From positions 1 to 64,000 of the forward strand of contig DBFBGR010000011.1 in NCBI GenBank assembly GCA_048201935.1: DNA of 64,000 bases. Reading direction: 5' to 3'. The translations under genes were made by a program, and so were the position numbers. The DNA comes from MGBC124762 sp048201935. Lineage in GTDB: Bacteria; Bacillota; Clostridia; Oscillospirales; Oscillospiraceae. The notes under the pieces are model-generated. The model made no database searches. It was not told the DNA's origin and saw only the letters and a program-made list of their open reading frames with translations. Of this stretch, positions 1-8,419 are shown one piece after another (position 1 is the first letter of the stretch; each line of letters begins with the position of its first letter).

Positions 1-1350
1 CTGCTGGCCCAGGCCATCATCCGCGAGGGTCTGAAGAACCTGGCCGCCGGGGCCAACCCCATGGTCATGAAGAAGGGCATCGCCAAGGCCACCGAGACCG
101 CCATCGCCGAGATCAAGAAGAACTCCAAGAAGGTCAAGGGCGCCGAGGACATCGCCCGTGTGGGCGCGGTGTCCAGCGGCGACGAGACCATCGGCAAGCT
201 CATCGCCGAGGCCATGGAGAAGGTGGGCCACGACGGCGTCATCACCGTGGAGGAATCCAAGACCGCCGAGACCTACTCCGAGGTCGTCGAGGGCATGCAG
301 TTCGACCGGGGCTACATCACGCCCTACATGGTCACCGACACCGAGAAGATGGAGGCCGTCTTTGACGACGCCCTTATCCTCATCACCGACAAGAAGATCT
401 CCAACATCCAGGAGATCCTGCCCATTTTGGAGCAGGTCATCCAGAGCGGCAAGAAGCTGGTCATCATCGCCGAGGACGTGGAGGGCGAGGCCCTCAGTAC
501 CCTTATTGTTAACAAATTGCGCGGGACTTTGAATGTTTTGTGTGTGAAAGCTCCCGGCTTTGGCGACCGGCGCAAGGAGATGCTGGAGGACATTGCCATC
601 CTCACCGGCGGCACCGTCATCTCCAGCGACCTGGGCATGGAGCTCAAGGACGCGGACCTGAAGATGCTGGGCAAGGCCCGCCAGGTCAAGAGCAACAAGG
701 AGAACACCATCATCGTGGACGGCGCGGGCAGCTCCAAGGCCGTGAAGGACCGCGTGGCCCAGATCCGCACCGTCATCGAGAACACCACCTCCGAGTATGA
801 CAAGGAGAAGGCCCAGGAGCGGCTGGCCAAGCTGGCCGGCGGCGTGGCCATCCTCCGCGTCGGCGCCGCCACCGAGGCGGAGATGAAGGAAAAGAAGCTA
901 CGCATCGAGGACGCGCTCAACGCCACCCGGGCCGCGGTGGAGGAGGGCATCGTGGCCGGCGGCGGCACCGCCTACGTCAACGCCGTCCCCGCCGTCGACA
1001 AGCTGGTCAAGACCCTGGAGGGCGACGAGAAGACCGGCGCGGCCATCATCGCCGCCGCCCTCACCGAGCCCATGCGCCAGATCGCCAAGAACGCCGGCAT
1101 CGACGGCAGCGTGGTGCTGGAGCAGGTCAAGCAGTCCAAGAAGACGGGCTACGGCTTCGACGCGTATAACGAGACCTACGTGGACATGATCTCCAGCGGC
1201 ATCGTGGACCCCACCAAGGTCACCCGCTCCGCCCTGGAGAACGCCGCCAGCGTGGCTAGCCTGATGCTCACCACCGAGTCCCTGGTGGCCGACAAGCCCG
1301 AGCCCCCCGCCCCCGCGGCTCCCAACCCCGACATGGGTGGGATGTACTAA
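1..1350 (+). CDS. groEL: Chaperonin GroEL (60 kDa, 5' end outside window)
   Basis: The frame is open from base 1 and encodes the last 449 residues of the ATP-dependent folding chaperonin; roughly the first 95 residues lie upstream. Apical, intermediate and C-terminal equatorial parts are all recognisable, including the VEESK and GYITPYMVT stretches, the KAPGFGDRRK segment and the VAGGGTAYVNAV motif of the second ATP-binding half. The protein ends in a short Gly/Met tail (MGGMY), the normal chaperonin C-terminus. No frameshift is seen. groES would be expected just upstream but is outside the window. A strong hairpin with a T run follows the stop. Confidence 0.98.
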   Translation: MLAQAIIREGLKNLAAGANPMVMKKGIAKATETAIAEIKKNSKKVKGAEDIARVGAVSSGDETIGKLIAEAMEKVGHDGVITVEESKTAETYSEVVEGMQFDRGYITPYMVTDTEKMEAVFDDALILITDKKISNIQEILPILEQVIQSGKKLVIIAEDVEGEALSTLIVNKLRGTLNVLCVKAPGFGDRRKEMLEDIAILTGGTVISSDLGMELKDADLKMLGKARQVKSNKENTIIVDGAGSSKAVKDRVAQIRTVIENTTSEYDKEKAQERLAKLAGGVAILRVGAATEAEMKEKKLRIEDALNATRAAVEEGIVAGGGTAYVNAVPAVDKLVKTLEGDEKTGAAIIAAALTEPMRQIAKNAGIDGSVVLEQVKQSKKTGYGFDAYNETYVDMISSGIVDPTKVTRSALENAASVASLMLTTESLVADKPEPPAPAAPNPDMGGMY

Positions 1351-1374
1351 GCGAAGGCCCCGCACAAAAGCAAA

Positions 1375-1410
1375 AAAGAGGAGCGATGTGATCATCGCTC
1401 CTCTTTTTGT
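1375..1410. terminator. Bidirectional terminator between groEL and the convergent small gene
   Basis: A perfect stem (AAAGAGGAGCGATG / CATCGCTCCTCTTT, loop TGAT) has an A run on the left and a T run on the right, so it can stop transcription from both sides. The stop codon of the minus-strand gene (1392-1394) lies inside it. Confidence 0.9.
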
Positions 1411-1646
1411 GTCTCCGGCCAGGTCAAAATGCCGACCTCCTCGTGCAAGCTGCTATTTAGGTCGCACAGGCCGTTTACCATGAGTTCCAGCAACGCGTAG
1501 CCGTCTCGTTCGTCCTGGTCGGCGCCGTAGCGCACATGGTCCAGGCATACGCGCAGCCCGGCGCAATGCTGGTTCAGGTCGTAGGAGATCCGGTTCAGAA
1601 TGTTGACGACGTGCTGTAAGCGCTGGGATTCGTTCAGTTCGTCCAT
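1392..1646 (-). CDS. Small helical protein of unknown function
   Basis: About 84 residues, acidic, predicted mostly helical, with no signal peptide or membrane segment; I do not recognise the family. The frame can start at GTG 1655, but the AAAGGA site would then be one base away. The ATG at 1646 has a 10-base spacing and is preferred. It starts 15 bases after the stop of the upstream ribbon-helix-helix gene, so the two are probably one transcript. The pairing of an RHH regulator with a small partner resembles toxin-antitoxin or autoregulated pairs, but nothing in this protein shows toxin identity. Confidence 0.55.
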   Translation of the reverse strand: MDELNESQRLQHVVNILNRISYDLNQHCAGLRVCLDHVRYGADQDERDGYALLELMVNGLCDLNSSLHEEVGILTWPETQKEER

Positions 1647-1661
1647 ATTTTCCACATCCTT

Positions 1662-1820
1662 TTATGAAGATAGCGCATAGTGAAGCACTTGGTTGATCAA
1701 CTGGTTGCGGCTAATACCCGCGGCGGCCGCCTTTTGGTCAATAGCCTTCAGCATATCCACAGGAATACGCATGGAGATGACCTCCTTTTCCTGGGGCTTT
1801 TGCGGGACAAATCTATCCAT
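1662..1820 (-). CDS. Ribbon-helix-helix (CopG/Arc-type) small DNA-binding protein
   Basis: A 52-residue protein. After a short basic leader it has a beta strand (SMRIPVDML), then helix-turn-helix-like residues KAIDQKAAAAGISRNQLIN, which is the classic RHH_1 layout of Arc/CopG repressors and antitoxins. The start ATG at 1820 is preceded by AGGAGGTGG at good spacing. RHH proteins of this size normally dimerise and bind DNA through the N-terminal strand. Its target is unknown. It is the first gene of a two-gene minus-strand unit that converges on groEL. Confidence 0.7.
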   Translation of the reverse strand: MDRFVPQKPQEKEVISMRIPVDMLKAIDQKAAAAGISRNQLINQVLHYALSS

Positions 1821-2218
1821 GAAGGCCACCTCCTCTGGCCTTAATCATATCTGATTTTTGAGAAATGGAAAATATTTTGATTTGTAGTTGAAAAACGAAT
1901 ACAGCAGGTGGTTTTCCCTCGCCCTCCCCGGGGGACCATTCTTTGAGGCCAAAGAATGGCCCCCCGGACCCCCCAAGAAAGCCCCAGAGAGGGGGCAATT
2001 CGAGAGCCCCCTCTCTGGACTCTCCCCTTCGACCAAGGGAGGGGCCTGCGGGCCCCTCCCGTTGGAACCCACCCCAGGGGCTCAGGGCCCCGGGAGAGGA
2101 ATCCAAAGGGGAGGGCCGAAGCCCTCCCCTTTGGGCGAAGGGGATTCCAAAGGGGGCTCTCGCATTGCCCCCTTTGGCGTGTTTTCTGGGGGGTCTGGGG
2201 GGCTATCTTTTTCACGCC

Positions 2219-2272
2219 AAAAAAGATAGTCCCCCAGGGGACGTGGGGGCCTACAAAGAATGGTCCCCCGGG
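2219..2272 (+). repeat. 54-bp direct repeat, copy 1
   Basis: Begins AAAAAAGATAGTCCCCCAGG and ends near GAATGGTCCCCCGGG. It matches the copy at 2291-2344 with about three mismatches, giving a 72-base period. The right half contains the CAAAGAATGG word that is also inverted at 1936-1959. Confidence 0.85.
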
Positions 2273-2290
2273 AAGGCGCGGACTGTCCGC

Positions 2291-2344
2291 AAAAAAGATA
2301 GTCCCCCAGGGGACGTGGGGGTCCTCAAAGAATGGTCCCCCGGG
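2291..2344 (+). repeat. 54-bp direct repeat, copy 2
   Basis: Second copy of the unit at 2219-2272, separated from it by 18 bases (GAAGGCGCGG region). Mismatches are confined to the central CCTAC/TCCTC segment. Confidence 0.85.
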
Positions 2345-2372
2345 GTGTGCAGGACAAAAAGGCGGCGCGGGT

Positions 2373-2401
2373 TTGCCAAGGGGCACGGGATGTGGTACAA
2401 T
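2373..2401 (+). promoter_or_regulatory. Sigma-A promoter of the SDR gene
   Basis: TTGCCA (2373-2378), 17 bases, TACAAT (2396-2401). Predicted transcription start is about 14 bases before the ATG, giving a very short leader. Confidence 0.6.
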
Positions 2402-2421
2402 ACCACCAAAGAGGTGATACC

Positions 2422-3138
2422 ATGAGAGTTGCTCTGGTGACCGGCGGGGCCGGGGGCATTGGCTCCGCCATCTGCCGGGCGTTGGCCAACCACGGCTGCA
2501 CCGTCTGCGTGGGCTGGCATAGCCGGCAGGCGGAGGCGGAGGCCTTGGCCGCTGAGCTGGGCGGCATGGCGGTGGCTTGCGACGTGACCGACCCCCGAAG
2601 CGTCCAAACGGCGGTTGACAATGTGTTGGATAAATTTTGTCAACTTGACATTTTGATATGCAACGCCGGGGTGGCCTGGGCGGGCCTTCTGCAGGATATG
2701 GGCGAAGGGGACTGGCTGGGGGTCATGTCTGCCGACCTGGACGGGGTTTTCCACTGCTGCCGGGCGGTTTTGCCCCATATGATCGGGCGAAAAACGGGAA
2801 ATATCGTCACCGTTTCCTCCATTTGGGGGCTCCGGGGGGCCTCCTGCGAGGCAGCCTACTCCGCCGCCAAGGCCGGGGTGGTGGGATTGACCCGCGCCCT
2901 GGCCAAGGAGGTGGGCCCCAGCGAGGTCCGGGTGAACTGCGTAGCCCCGGGGGTCATCCGCACCGAGATGAACGCGCGCCTAGAGCCGCAAGACTTTGCG
3001 GACCTGGCGGAGGCCACGCCCCTGGGCCGTATCGGCGAACCGGAGGAGGTGGCGGCGGCGGTGGCGTTCCTGGCTTCAGACGCCGCCAGTTTCGTGACTG
3101 GACAGGTTTTGACGGTGGACGGCGGCTTCGCGATTTGA
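2422..3138 (+). CDS. ymfI: FabG-like SDR oxidoreductase, probable EF-P 5-aminopentanone reductase (YmfI type)
   Basis: A 238-residue classical short-chain dehydrogenase. The Rossmann cofactor motif TGGAGGIG is at residues 8-15, NAG near 85, and the catalytic Ser (VSSIWG) and Tyr-x-x-x-Lys (AYSAAK) follow. The IWGLRGASCEAAYSAAK segment is typical of the YmfI group, which reduces the aminopentanone on elongation factor P in Firmicutes. FabG-like 3-oxoacyl-ACP reductase is the alternative, but no fatty-acid genes lie nearby. The open frame extends upstream into repeats. I chose ATG 2422 because AGAGGTG precedes it and the promoter lies just in front. Monocistronic, with a terminator behind. Confidence 0.85.
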   Translation: MRVALVTGGAGGIGSAICRALANHGCTVCVGWHSRQAEAEALAAELGGMAVACDVTDPRSVQTAVDNVLDKFCQLDILICNAGVAWAGLLQDMGEGDWLGVMSADLDGVFHCCRAVLPHMIGRKTGNIVTVSSIWGLRGASCEAAYSAAKAGVVGLTRALAKEVGPSEVRVNCVAPGVIRTEMNARLEPQDFADLAEATPLGRIGEPEEVAAAVAFLASDAASFVTGQVLTVDGGFAI

Positions 3139-3146
3139 CATAATTC

Positions 3147-3186
3147 ACAAATGACGAGGGTTTTGGCCCTCGTCATTTGTTTGTTT
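3147..3186 (+). terminator. Rho-independent terminator after the SDR gene
   Basis: Stem CACAAATGACGAGGG / CCCTCGTCATTTGT with loop TTTTGG, followed by TTGTTTGT. Confidence 0.85.
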
Positions 3187-3192
3187 GTAAAG

Positions 3193-3221
3193 TTGACAAA
3201 TTTGCCCGACGAGACTAGAAT
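3193..3221 (+). promoter_or_regulatory. Sigma-A promoter of the liv operon
   Basis: TTGACA (3193-3198), exactly 17 bases, TAGAAT (3216-3221). It lies 30 bases before the AAAGGAGG ribosome site of the binding-protein gene. Confidence 0.85.
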
Positions 3222-3251
3222 TGTCAATAACCTTAAAGGAGGTTGAATGAA

Positions 3252-4463
3252 ATGAAGAAGTATCTTGCTCTGCTCCTGGCCCTGGCGATGGTCTTCGCCC
3301 TGGCCGCCTGCGGCGGCGACGACACCCCCGCCACCGACGCTCCTGTCTCTGACGCTCCCGCCAGCGACGTGCCCAGCACCGACGCCCCTGTTGGCGCTGC
3401 CTCCGGCACCTTCAAGCTGGGCGGCATCGGCCCCCTGACCGGCGGCGCCGCCATCTACGGCATGGCCGCCCAGCGTGGCGCTCAGATCGCCGTGGACGAG
3501 ATCAACGCCTCTGACAGCGCCGTGAAGTTCGAGCTGCAGTTTGAGGACGACGTTCACGACGCCGAGACCTCCGTCAACGCCTACAACAAGCTGCTGGACG
3601 ACGGCATGCAGGTCCTCATCGGCACCGTCACCACCGGCCCGGCCCTGTCCGTCAGCCCCCTGGCCATGCAGGACCGCGTGTTCATGCTGACCCCCTCCGC
3701 CTCCTCCGCCGACGTGATCGACGGCAAGGACAACGTGTTCCAGGTCTGCTTCACCGACCCCAACCAGGGCACCGCCTCCGCCGACTACATGGCCGACAAC
3801 ATGGCCGGCGCCAAGATCGCCGTCATCTATAAGAACGACGACGCTTACTCCACCGGTATCCGGGACACCTTCGTGGCCGAGGCTGCCGCCAAGGGCCTGG
3901 AGGTGGTCTACGAGGGCACCTTCACCGAGGACACCCAGACCGATTTCTCCGTCCAGGTCGCCGGCTGCCAGTCCGCCGGGGCCGACCTGATCTTCCTGCC
4001 CATGTACTACCAGCCCGCCTCCGTCATCATGACCCAGGCCACCGCCGCGGGCTACAAGCCCACCTACTTCGGCGTGGACGGCATGGACGGCATCCTGACC
4101 ATGGAGAACTTCGACACCGAGCTGGCTGAGGGCGTCATGCTGCTGACTCCCTTCTCCGCCGACGCCGCCGACGCGCTGACCCAGTCCTTCGTCAGCAAGT
4201 ACAACGACCTCTACGGCGAGACCCCCAACCAGTTCGCCGCCGACGGCTATGACTGCGTCTATGTCATCAAGGCCGCTCTGGAGGCTGCCGGCGCCACCGC
4301 CGACATGTCCGCCGCCGACATCTGCGACGCCATCGTGGCCGTGATGCCCACCATCAGCATGGACGGCCTCACCGGCACGGGCATGACCTGGGACGCCAGC
4401 GGCGCTGTGTCCAAGGCCCCCATGGCCGTGGTCATCGAGAAGGGCGTGTACGTCCTGCCCTAA
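3252..4463 (+). CDS. livK: Branched-chain amino acid ABC transporter, substrate-binding lipoprotein
   Basis: 403 residues. A lipoprotein signal peptide (MKKYLALLLALAMVFALAAC, Cys at residue 20) is followed by an acidic Ala/Pro/Thr linker of about 35 residues and then a type-1 periplasmic-binding fold (FKLGGIGPLTGGAAIYG onward). This is the Leu/Ile/Val-binding protein family, tethered outside the membrane to deliver ligand to LivHMGF. A TTG nine bases upstream keeps the frame open, but AAAGGAGG spaces correctly to ATG 3252. A hairpin between this gene and livH should make it the most abundant product, as is usual for binding proteins. Ligand specificity cannot be read from the sequence. Confidence 0.93.
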   Translation: MKKYLALLLALAMVFALAACGGDDTPATDAPVSDAPASDVPSTDAPVGAASGTFKLGGIGPLTGGAAIYGMAAQRGAQIAVDEINASDSAVKFELQFEDDVHDAETSVNAYNKLLDDGMQVLIGTVTTGPALSVSPLAMQDRVFMLTPSASSADVIDGKDNVFQVCFTDPNQGTASADYMADNMAGAKIAVIYKNDDAYSTGIRDTFVAEAAAKGLEVVYEGTFTEDTQTDFSVQVAGCQSAGADLIFLPMYYQPASVIMTQATAAGYKPTYFGVDGMDGILTMENFDTELAEGVMLLTPFSADAADALTQSFVSKYNDLYGETPNQFAADGYDCVYVIKAALEAAGATADMSAADICDAIVAVMPTISMDGLTGTGMTWDASGAVSKAPMAVVIEKGVYVLP

Positions 4464-4487
4464 CAGAACGTTACCAAGCGACTACAA

Positions 4488-4530
4488 GCTGGCGGGAAGG
4501 GCCCACCTTCCCGCCAGCTCTCCCCTTTTT
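4488..4530 (+). terminator. Intra-operon terminator/attenuator between livK and livH
   Basis: A perfect 13-bp stem GCTGGCGGGAAGG / CCTTCCCGCCAGC with loop GCCCA, then TCTCCCCTTTTT. Its position suggests partial read-through that lowers permease relative to binding protein. Confidence 0.85.
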
Positions 4531-4636
4531 ATGAAACGCCTATGGCGGAAACGAGGACGCGGACGGCAGCCCCTGGCCTGGTTTCTGCCATATGTGATAT
4601 ATAAGGAACGAATTTTCGGGAAAGAGAGGAAGCCCC

Positions 4637-5533
4637 ATGGGATTTTTGTCGAACCTCATCATCGGATTGAACGTGGGCAGCGTGTACGCCATCATCGCCC
4701 TGGGCTATACGATGGTCTACGGCATTGCCAAGATGCTGAACTTCGCCCACGGCGACGTGATCATGGTGGGCGGGTACGTCTCCTTCTGCGCCATGAGCTA
4801 TATGGGCGTGAGCGGCTGGCTGGCTCTGGTGCTGGCCATGGCGGTGTGCACGGTGCTGGGTGTGATCATCGAGGGCCTTGCCTATAAGCCCCTGCGCCAG
4901 GCCACGTCTCTGGCGGTGCTCATCACCGCCATTGGCGTGAGCTATCTGCTACAAAACAGCGCGCTGCTCATCTGGGGAGCCAACCCCAAGGTGTTCACGC
5001 CCCTGATCCCCTCCACCAACGCCGCCGGAGAGCCCAACGTGCTCCAGCTTGGGGGCTTGTCCATCAGCTATCTGTCGCTGTTCACCATGGCCGCCTGCGT
5101 GGTCATCATGATCGCCTTGACCCTCTTTACCACCAAGACCAAGATGGGCAAGGCCATGCGGGCCTGCTCGGAGGACAAGGGGGCGGCCCAGCTCATGGGC
5201 ATCAACGTCAACGCCACCATCTCCATGACCTTCGCCATCGGCTCGGCCCTGGCGGCCATCGCGGGGGTGCTGCTTTGCTCCTACTCCCCCACCCTGATGC
5301 CCACCACCGGCTCCATGCCCGGCATCAAGGCCTTCACCGCCGCCGTCTTCGGCGGCATCGGCTCCATCCCCGGGGCGCTGCTGGGCGGTCTGCTCATCGG
5401 CGTCATCGAGGCTCTGGCCAAGGCCTATATCTCCACCAGCCTGGCCAACTCCATCGTCTTCGCCGTGCTCATCGTGGTGCTGCTGGTGCGCCCGTCGGGC
5501 CTGCTGGGCAAGTACGTGCCCGAGAAGGTTTGA
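4637..5533 (+). CDS. livH: Branched-chain amino acid ABC transporter permease LivH
   Basis: 298 residues with about eight hydrophobic segments. It opens with the LivH signature GLNVGSVYAIIALGYTMVYG and has the NFAHGDVIMVGGY segment. A conserved cytoplasmic coupling loop (MRACSEDKGAAQLMGINV) sits around residues 178-196. It pairs with LivM in the membrane to form the translocation path. The 103 bases in front of the ATG, beyond the attenuator, contain no other gene, and an AGAGAGGAAG ribosome site precedes the start. The stop is 10 bases before the livM start. Confidence 0.95.
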   Translation: MGFLSNLIIGLNVGSVYAIIALGYTMVYGIAKMLNFAHGDVIMVGGYVSFCAMSYMGVSGWLALVLAMAVCTVLGVIIEGLAYKPLRQATSLAVLITAIGVSYLLQNSALLIWGANPKVFTPLIPSTNAAGEPNVLQLGGLSISYLSLFTMAACVVIMIALTLFTTKTKMGKAMRACSEDKGAAQLMGINVNATISMTFAIGSALAAIAGVLLCSYSPTLMPTTGSMPGIKAFTAAVFGGIGSIPGALLGGLLIGVIEALAKAYISTSLANSIVFAVLIVVLLVRPSGLLGKYVPEKV

Positions 5534-5543
5534 GGTGACGGCC

Positions 5544-6641
5544 ATGAAGAGATTGAAGTCTTTGAAGCGGACCACCAAGGTGGACTTCCTCACCTATCTG
5601 GGGGTCACCGCCGCCTTTGTGTTTATCACCATCCTGAACTCCAACGGCGTGCTCAGCCGCTCTCAGCAGGGCTGGCTGGTGCCCGCGTGCTGCTATGTGG
5701 TCATGGCGGTGAGCTTGAACCTGGTGGTGGGCATCTCCGGGGAGCTCTCCCTGGGCCACGCGGGCTTTATGAGCGTGGGCGCCTTCTCCGGCGCGGTCAC
5801 CGCCATGAGCCTGGCCGACGCCGTCCCCTTTACGCCGGTGCGTCTGGCCATCGCCATTTTGGTGGGCGCCATCATCGCCGGTGTGGCGGGCGCTCTCATC
5901 GGCATCCCGGTGCTGCGGCTCCGGGGCGACTACCTGGCCATCGTCACCCTGGCCTTTGGCGAGATCATCAAAGAGCTGATGAACTGCCTCATCGTGGGCT
6001 GTGACAGCAAGGGCCTCCACGTCATCTTCAACCTGACCGGCACCAAGTCCGCCAGCGACTTAGGGCTGGCCGCCGGGGGCACCGTCATCATCAAGGGCGC
6101 CCAGGGCACCACCGGCGTCACCGCCATCTCCAGCTTCACCGCGGGCTTCGTGCTCATCATGATCACCCTGGTCATCGTGCTGAACCTGGTGCGCTCCCGG
6201 GCGGGCCGGGCCATTATGGCCATTCGGGACAACCGCATCGCCGCCGAGAGCGTGGGCATCAACGCCACCAAGTACAAGATGATGGCCTTTGTCACCTCCG
6301 CCGCCCTGGCCGGCGCCGCCGGCGCGCTCTACGGCCTCAACTACTCCTCCATCGTCTCCACCAAATTCAGCTTCAACACCTCTATTTTGGTGCTGGTGTA
6401 CGTGGTGCTGGGCGGTCTGGGCAATATCTGGGGCTCCATCGTGGCCGCCACGGTGCTCTATATCCTGCCCGAGGCCCTGCGGCAGTTCGCCGACTACCGG
6501 ATGCTGGTCTACGCCATCGTCCTCATCATCGTGATGATCGTCACCAACAATCCCACCATCAAGGCCTTCTTCGGCAAGGTGAGCGGGCTTTTCAAACGCA
6601 AGAAGCCTGCCCGGCTGGTGAAAGGAGGTGACGGGCAGTGA
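5544..6641 (+). CDS. livM: Branched-chain amino acid ABC transporter permease LivM
   Basis: 365 residues, multi-pass membrane protein, second permease subunit. Diagnostic segments are SLNLVVGISGELSLGHAGFM, LRLRGDYLAIVTLAFGEI and the coupling loop MAIRDNRIAAESVGIN. A GTG three codons upstream is possible, but GAGGTG spaced six bases from ATG 5544 favours the ATG. A basic C-terminal tail (FKRKKPARL) is cytoplasmic. The TGA overlaps the GTG start of livG by three of four bases (GTGA), indicating translational coupling. Confidence 0.94.
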   Translation: MKRLKSLKRTTKVDFLTYLGVTAAFVFITILNSNGVLSRSQQGWLVPACCYVVMAVSLNLVVGISGELSLGHAGFMSVGAFSGAVTAMSLADAVPFTPVRLAIAILVGAIIAGVAGALIGIPVLRLRGDYLAIVTLAFGEIIKELMNCLIVGCDSKGLHVIFNLTGTKSASDLGLAAGGTVIIKGAQGTTGVTAISSFTAGFVLIMITLVIVLNLVRSRAGRAIMAIRDNRIAAESVGINATKYKMMAFVTSAALAGAAGALYGLNYSSIVSTKFSFNTSILVLVYVVLGGLGNIWGSIVAATVLYILPEALRQFADYRMLVYAIVLIIVMIVTNNPTIKAFFGKVSGLFKRKKPARLVKGGDGQ

Positions 6642-7492
6642 GCGACAAGATCAAGCGTGAGCCCACCAAGCTGGTGCCCGTGCCCTCCAAGAACATCATC
6701 CCCGAGCGGGACATCGACCACGCCCCCATCCTGGAGTGCCAGCACCTGGGCATCGACTTTGGCGGCCTCACCGCCGTCAAGGACTTCAACATGGCCATTG
6801 GCCGCACCGAGATCGCCGGGCTCATCGGCCCCAACGGCGCGGGCAAGACCACGGTGTTCAACCTGCTGACCAAGGTCTACCAGCCCACCCGGGGCACCAT
6901 TTTGCTCGACGGCGTGGACACCCACAACATGAACACCGTCCAGGTCAACCGGGCGGGCATCGCCCGGACCTTCCAGAACATCCGGCTCTTTGACAACCTG
7001 ACGGTGGAGGAGAACGTGAAGGTGGGCCTTCACAACCACACTCGCTACGGCGTGTTCCAGGGCGTGCTACGCATGCCCGGCTACTGGCGGGAGGAAAAGC
7101 GGGCTCACGAGAGCGCCATGGAGCTGCTGCACATCTTCGACATGGAGGACCTGGCCAATCACGAGGCCGGCAGCCTGCCCTACGGCGCCCAGCGCCGGCT
7201 GGAGATCGTGCGGGCCCTGGCCACCAACCCCTCCCTGCTGCTGCTGGACGAGCCCGCGGCGGGCATGAACCCCTCCGAGACCGCGGAGCTGATGGAAAAC
7301 ATCGTGAAGATCCGGGACACCTTCCACATCGCCATTTTGCTCATCGAGCACGATATGTCCCTGGTCATGGGCATTTGCGAGGGCATCGCCGTGCTGAACT
7401 TCGGCGAGATCATCGCCAAGGGGACCCCTGACGAGATCAAGTCCAATCCCCAGGTCATCGAGGCCTACCTGGGCAAGAAACGGGAGGTGTAA
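6638..7492 (+). CDS. livG: Branched-chain amino acid ABC transporter ATP-binding protein LivG
   Basis: 284 residues. Walker A GPNGAGKTT near residue 68, Q-loop in ARTFQNIRLF, the LivG-type signature LPYGAQRRLEIVRAL, Walker B LLLLDEPAAGMNP and switch His in LLIEHDMSLVM are all present. The first about 30 residues are a basic extension before the ABC fold. GTG start with GGAGGTG seven bases ahead. It works as a heterodimer with LivF on the LivHM permease. Confidence 0.95.
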   Translation: MSDKIKREPTKLVPVPSKNIIPERDIDHAPILECQHLGIDFGGLTAVKDFNMAIGRTEIAGLIGPNGAGKTTVFNLLTKVYQPTRGTILLDGVDTHNMNTVQVNRAGIARTFQNIRLFDNLTVEENVKVGLHNHTRYGVFQGVLRMPGYWREEKRAHESAMELLHIFDMEDLANHEAGSLPYGAQRRLEIVRALATNPSLLLLDEPAAGMNPSETAELMENIVKIRDTFHIAILLIEHDMSLVMGICEGIAVLNFGEIIAKGTPDEIKSNPQVIEAYLGKKREV

Positions 7493-7496
7493 CGGC

Positions 7497-8207
7497 ATGG
7501 GAACTCTGTTGAAGGTAGACGACATCAACGTCTACTACGGCGCCATCCACGCCATCAAGGGCGTGTCCTTCGAGGTGGCCGAGGGGGAGATCGTCACCCT
7601 CATCGGCGCCAACGGCGCGGGCAAGTCCACCACGTTGAAGACCGTTTCGGGCCTGCTTCGGTCCAAGACCGGCTCCATCGCCTTCCAGGATAAGGACATC
7701 TCCAATGTGGCCCCCCACAAGCTGGTGGCCCACGGCCTGGCCCACGTCCCCGAGGGACGGCGCATCTTCTTGCAGATGACGGTGGAGGAAAACCTGGAGA
7801 TGGGGGCCTATATCCGCTCGGGCAAGGGCGTGGACGACTCGCTGGAGGAGGTCTACTCCCTGTTTCCCCGGCTCAAGGAGCGCCGCCGCCAGATCGGCGG
7901 CACTCTCTCCGGCGGCGAGCAGCAGATGCTGGCCATGGGCCGGGCGCTGATGAGCAAGCCCCGGCTGATGATGCTGGACGAGCCCTCCATGGGCCTGGCC
8001 CCCATTCTGGTGGACCAGATCTTTGATATCGTCAAGGCCCTGCACAAAAACGGCACCACCATCCTGCTGGTGGAGCAGAACGCCCAGATGGCCCTCTCCG
8101 TGGCCGACCGGGGCTACGTGCTGGAGACGGGCAAGGTGGTCCGCTCCGCTGATGCCCAGGACCTTCTGAACGACGAGAGCGTCAAGGCGGCCTATCTCGG
8201 CGGCTAA
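7497..8207 (+). CDS. livF: Branched-chain amino acid ABC transporter ATP-binding protein LivF
   Basis: 236 residues, the compact ATPase of the pair. Walker A GANGAGKST near 39, Q-loop region VPEGRRIFLQMTVEENLEMG typical of LivF, signature LSGGEQQMLAMGRAL, Walker B MMLDEPSMGLAP and switch LLVEQNAQMAL. It starts four bases after livG with GGAGGTG overlapping the livG stop. It is the last gene of the five-gene operon; the next clear terminator is 150 bases downstream. Confidence 0.95.
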   Translation: MGTLLKVDDINVYYGAIHAIKGVSFEVAEGEIVTLIGANGAGKSTTLKTVSGLLRSKTGSIAFQDKDISNVAPHKLVAHGLAHVPEGRRIFLQMTVEENLEMGAYIRSGKGVDDSLEEVYSLFPRLKERRRQIGGTLSGGEQQMLAMGRALMSKPRLMMLDEPSMGLAPILVDQIFDIVKALHKNGTTILLVEQNAQMALSVADRGYVLETGKVVRSADAQDLLNDESVKAAYLGG

Positions 8208-8357
8208 GCGCGAGCATAGACACGCAGGCTCGGATGGACCGGAGCGAGGCCGAGCGGATGGGCCGAAGGCCCAGGAGACCAGGCCGAGACGGAGGGAAGC
8301 CGAGCCGTCAGCGCGTCCAATGCGAGCGTGATAACGAGCCGCCCCCAAACTTCGCAG
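8208..8357. other. Gene-free spacer rich in GCCGAG words
   Basis: No gene is supported. Short repeated words (GCCGAG, GGCCGAG) and a small hairpin GGGCCGAAGGCCC are seen. A long antisense frame crossing it continues through the whole of thrS and is a shadow. Confidence 0.5.
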
Positions 8358-8398
8358 AAAACCGACTCTCCGCTCAATCGGGCGGGGAGTCGGTTTTT
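8358..8398 (+). terminator. Terminator between livF and thrS
   Basis: AAAACCGACTCtCCGC / GGCGGGGAGTCGGTTTTT stem-loop with a good T run. Confidence 0.85.
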
Positions 8399-8419
8399 GG
8401 TTATAGCGGGGCCCTTTTG

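Larger units (their letters stand above)
1821..2372. repeat. Non-coding mosaic of GC-rich palindromes and direct repeats
   Basis: No credible gene is seen. The stretch is packed with hairpin-forming inverted repeats. One at 1930-1965 has arms GGGGGaCCATTCTTTG / CAAAGAATGGcCCCCC, one lies at 2037-2060, and one at 2103-2134 has arms CCAAAGGGGAGGGC / GCCCTCCCCTTTGG. A fourth at 2197-2235 has arms ending in CTATCTTTTT / AAAAAAGATAG. A 54-base direct repeat follows. Open frames here read in all phases and are low-complexity Pro/Gly products of the repeats. It resembles REP-like or transposon-derived palindromic elements. Confidence 0.75.

Noticed and set aside
1841..2425. Overlapping Pro/Gly-rich frames on both strands
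   Set aside because: They read through palindromic repeats in several phases at once, with no ribosome sites.
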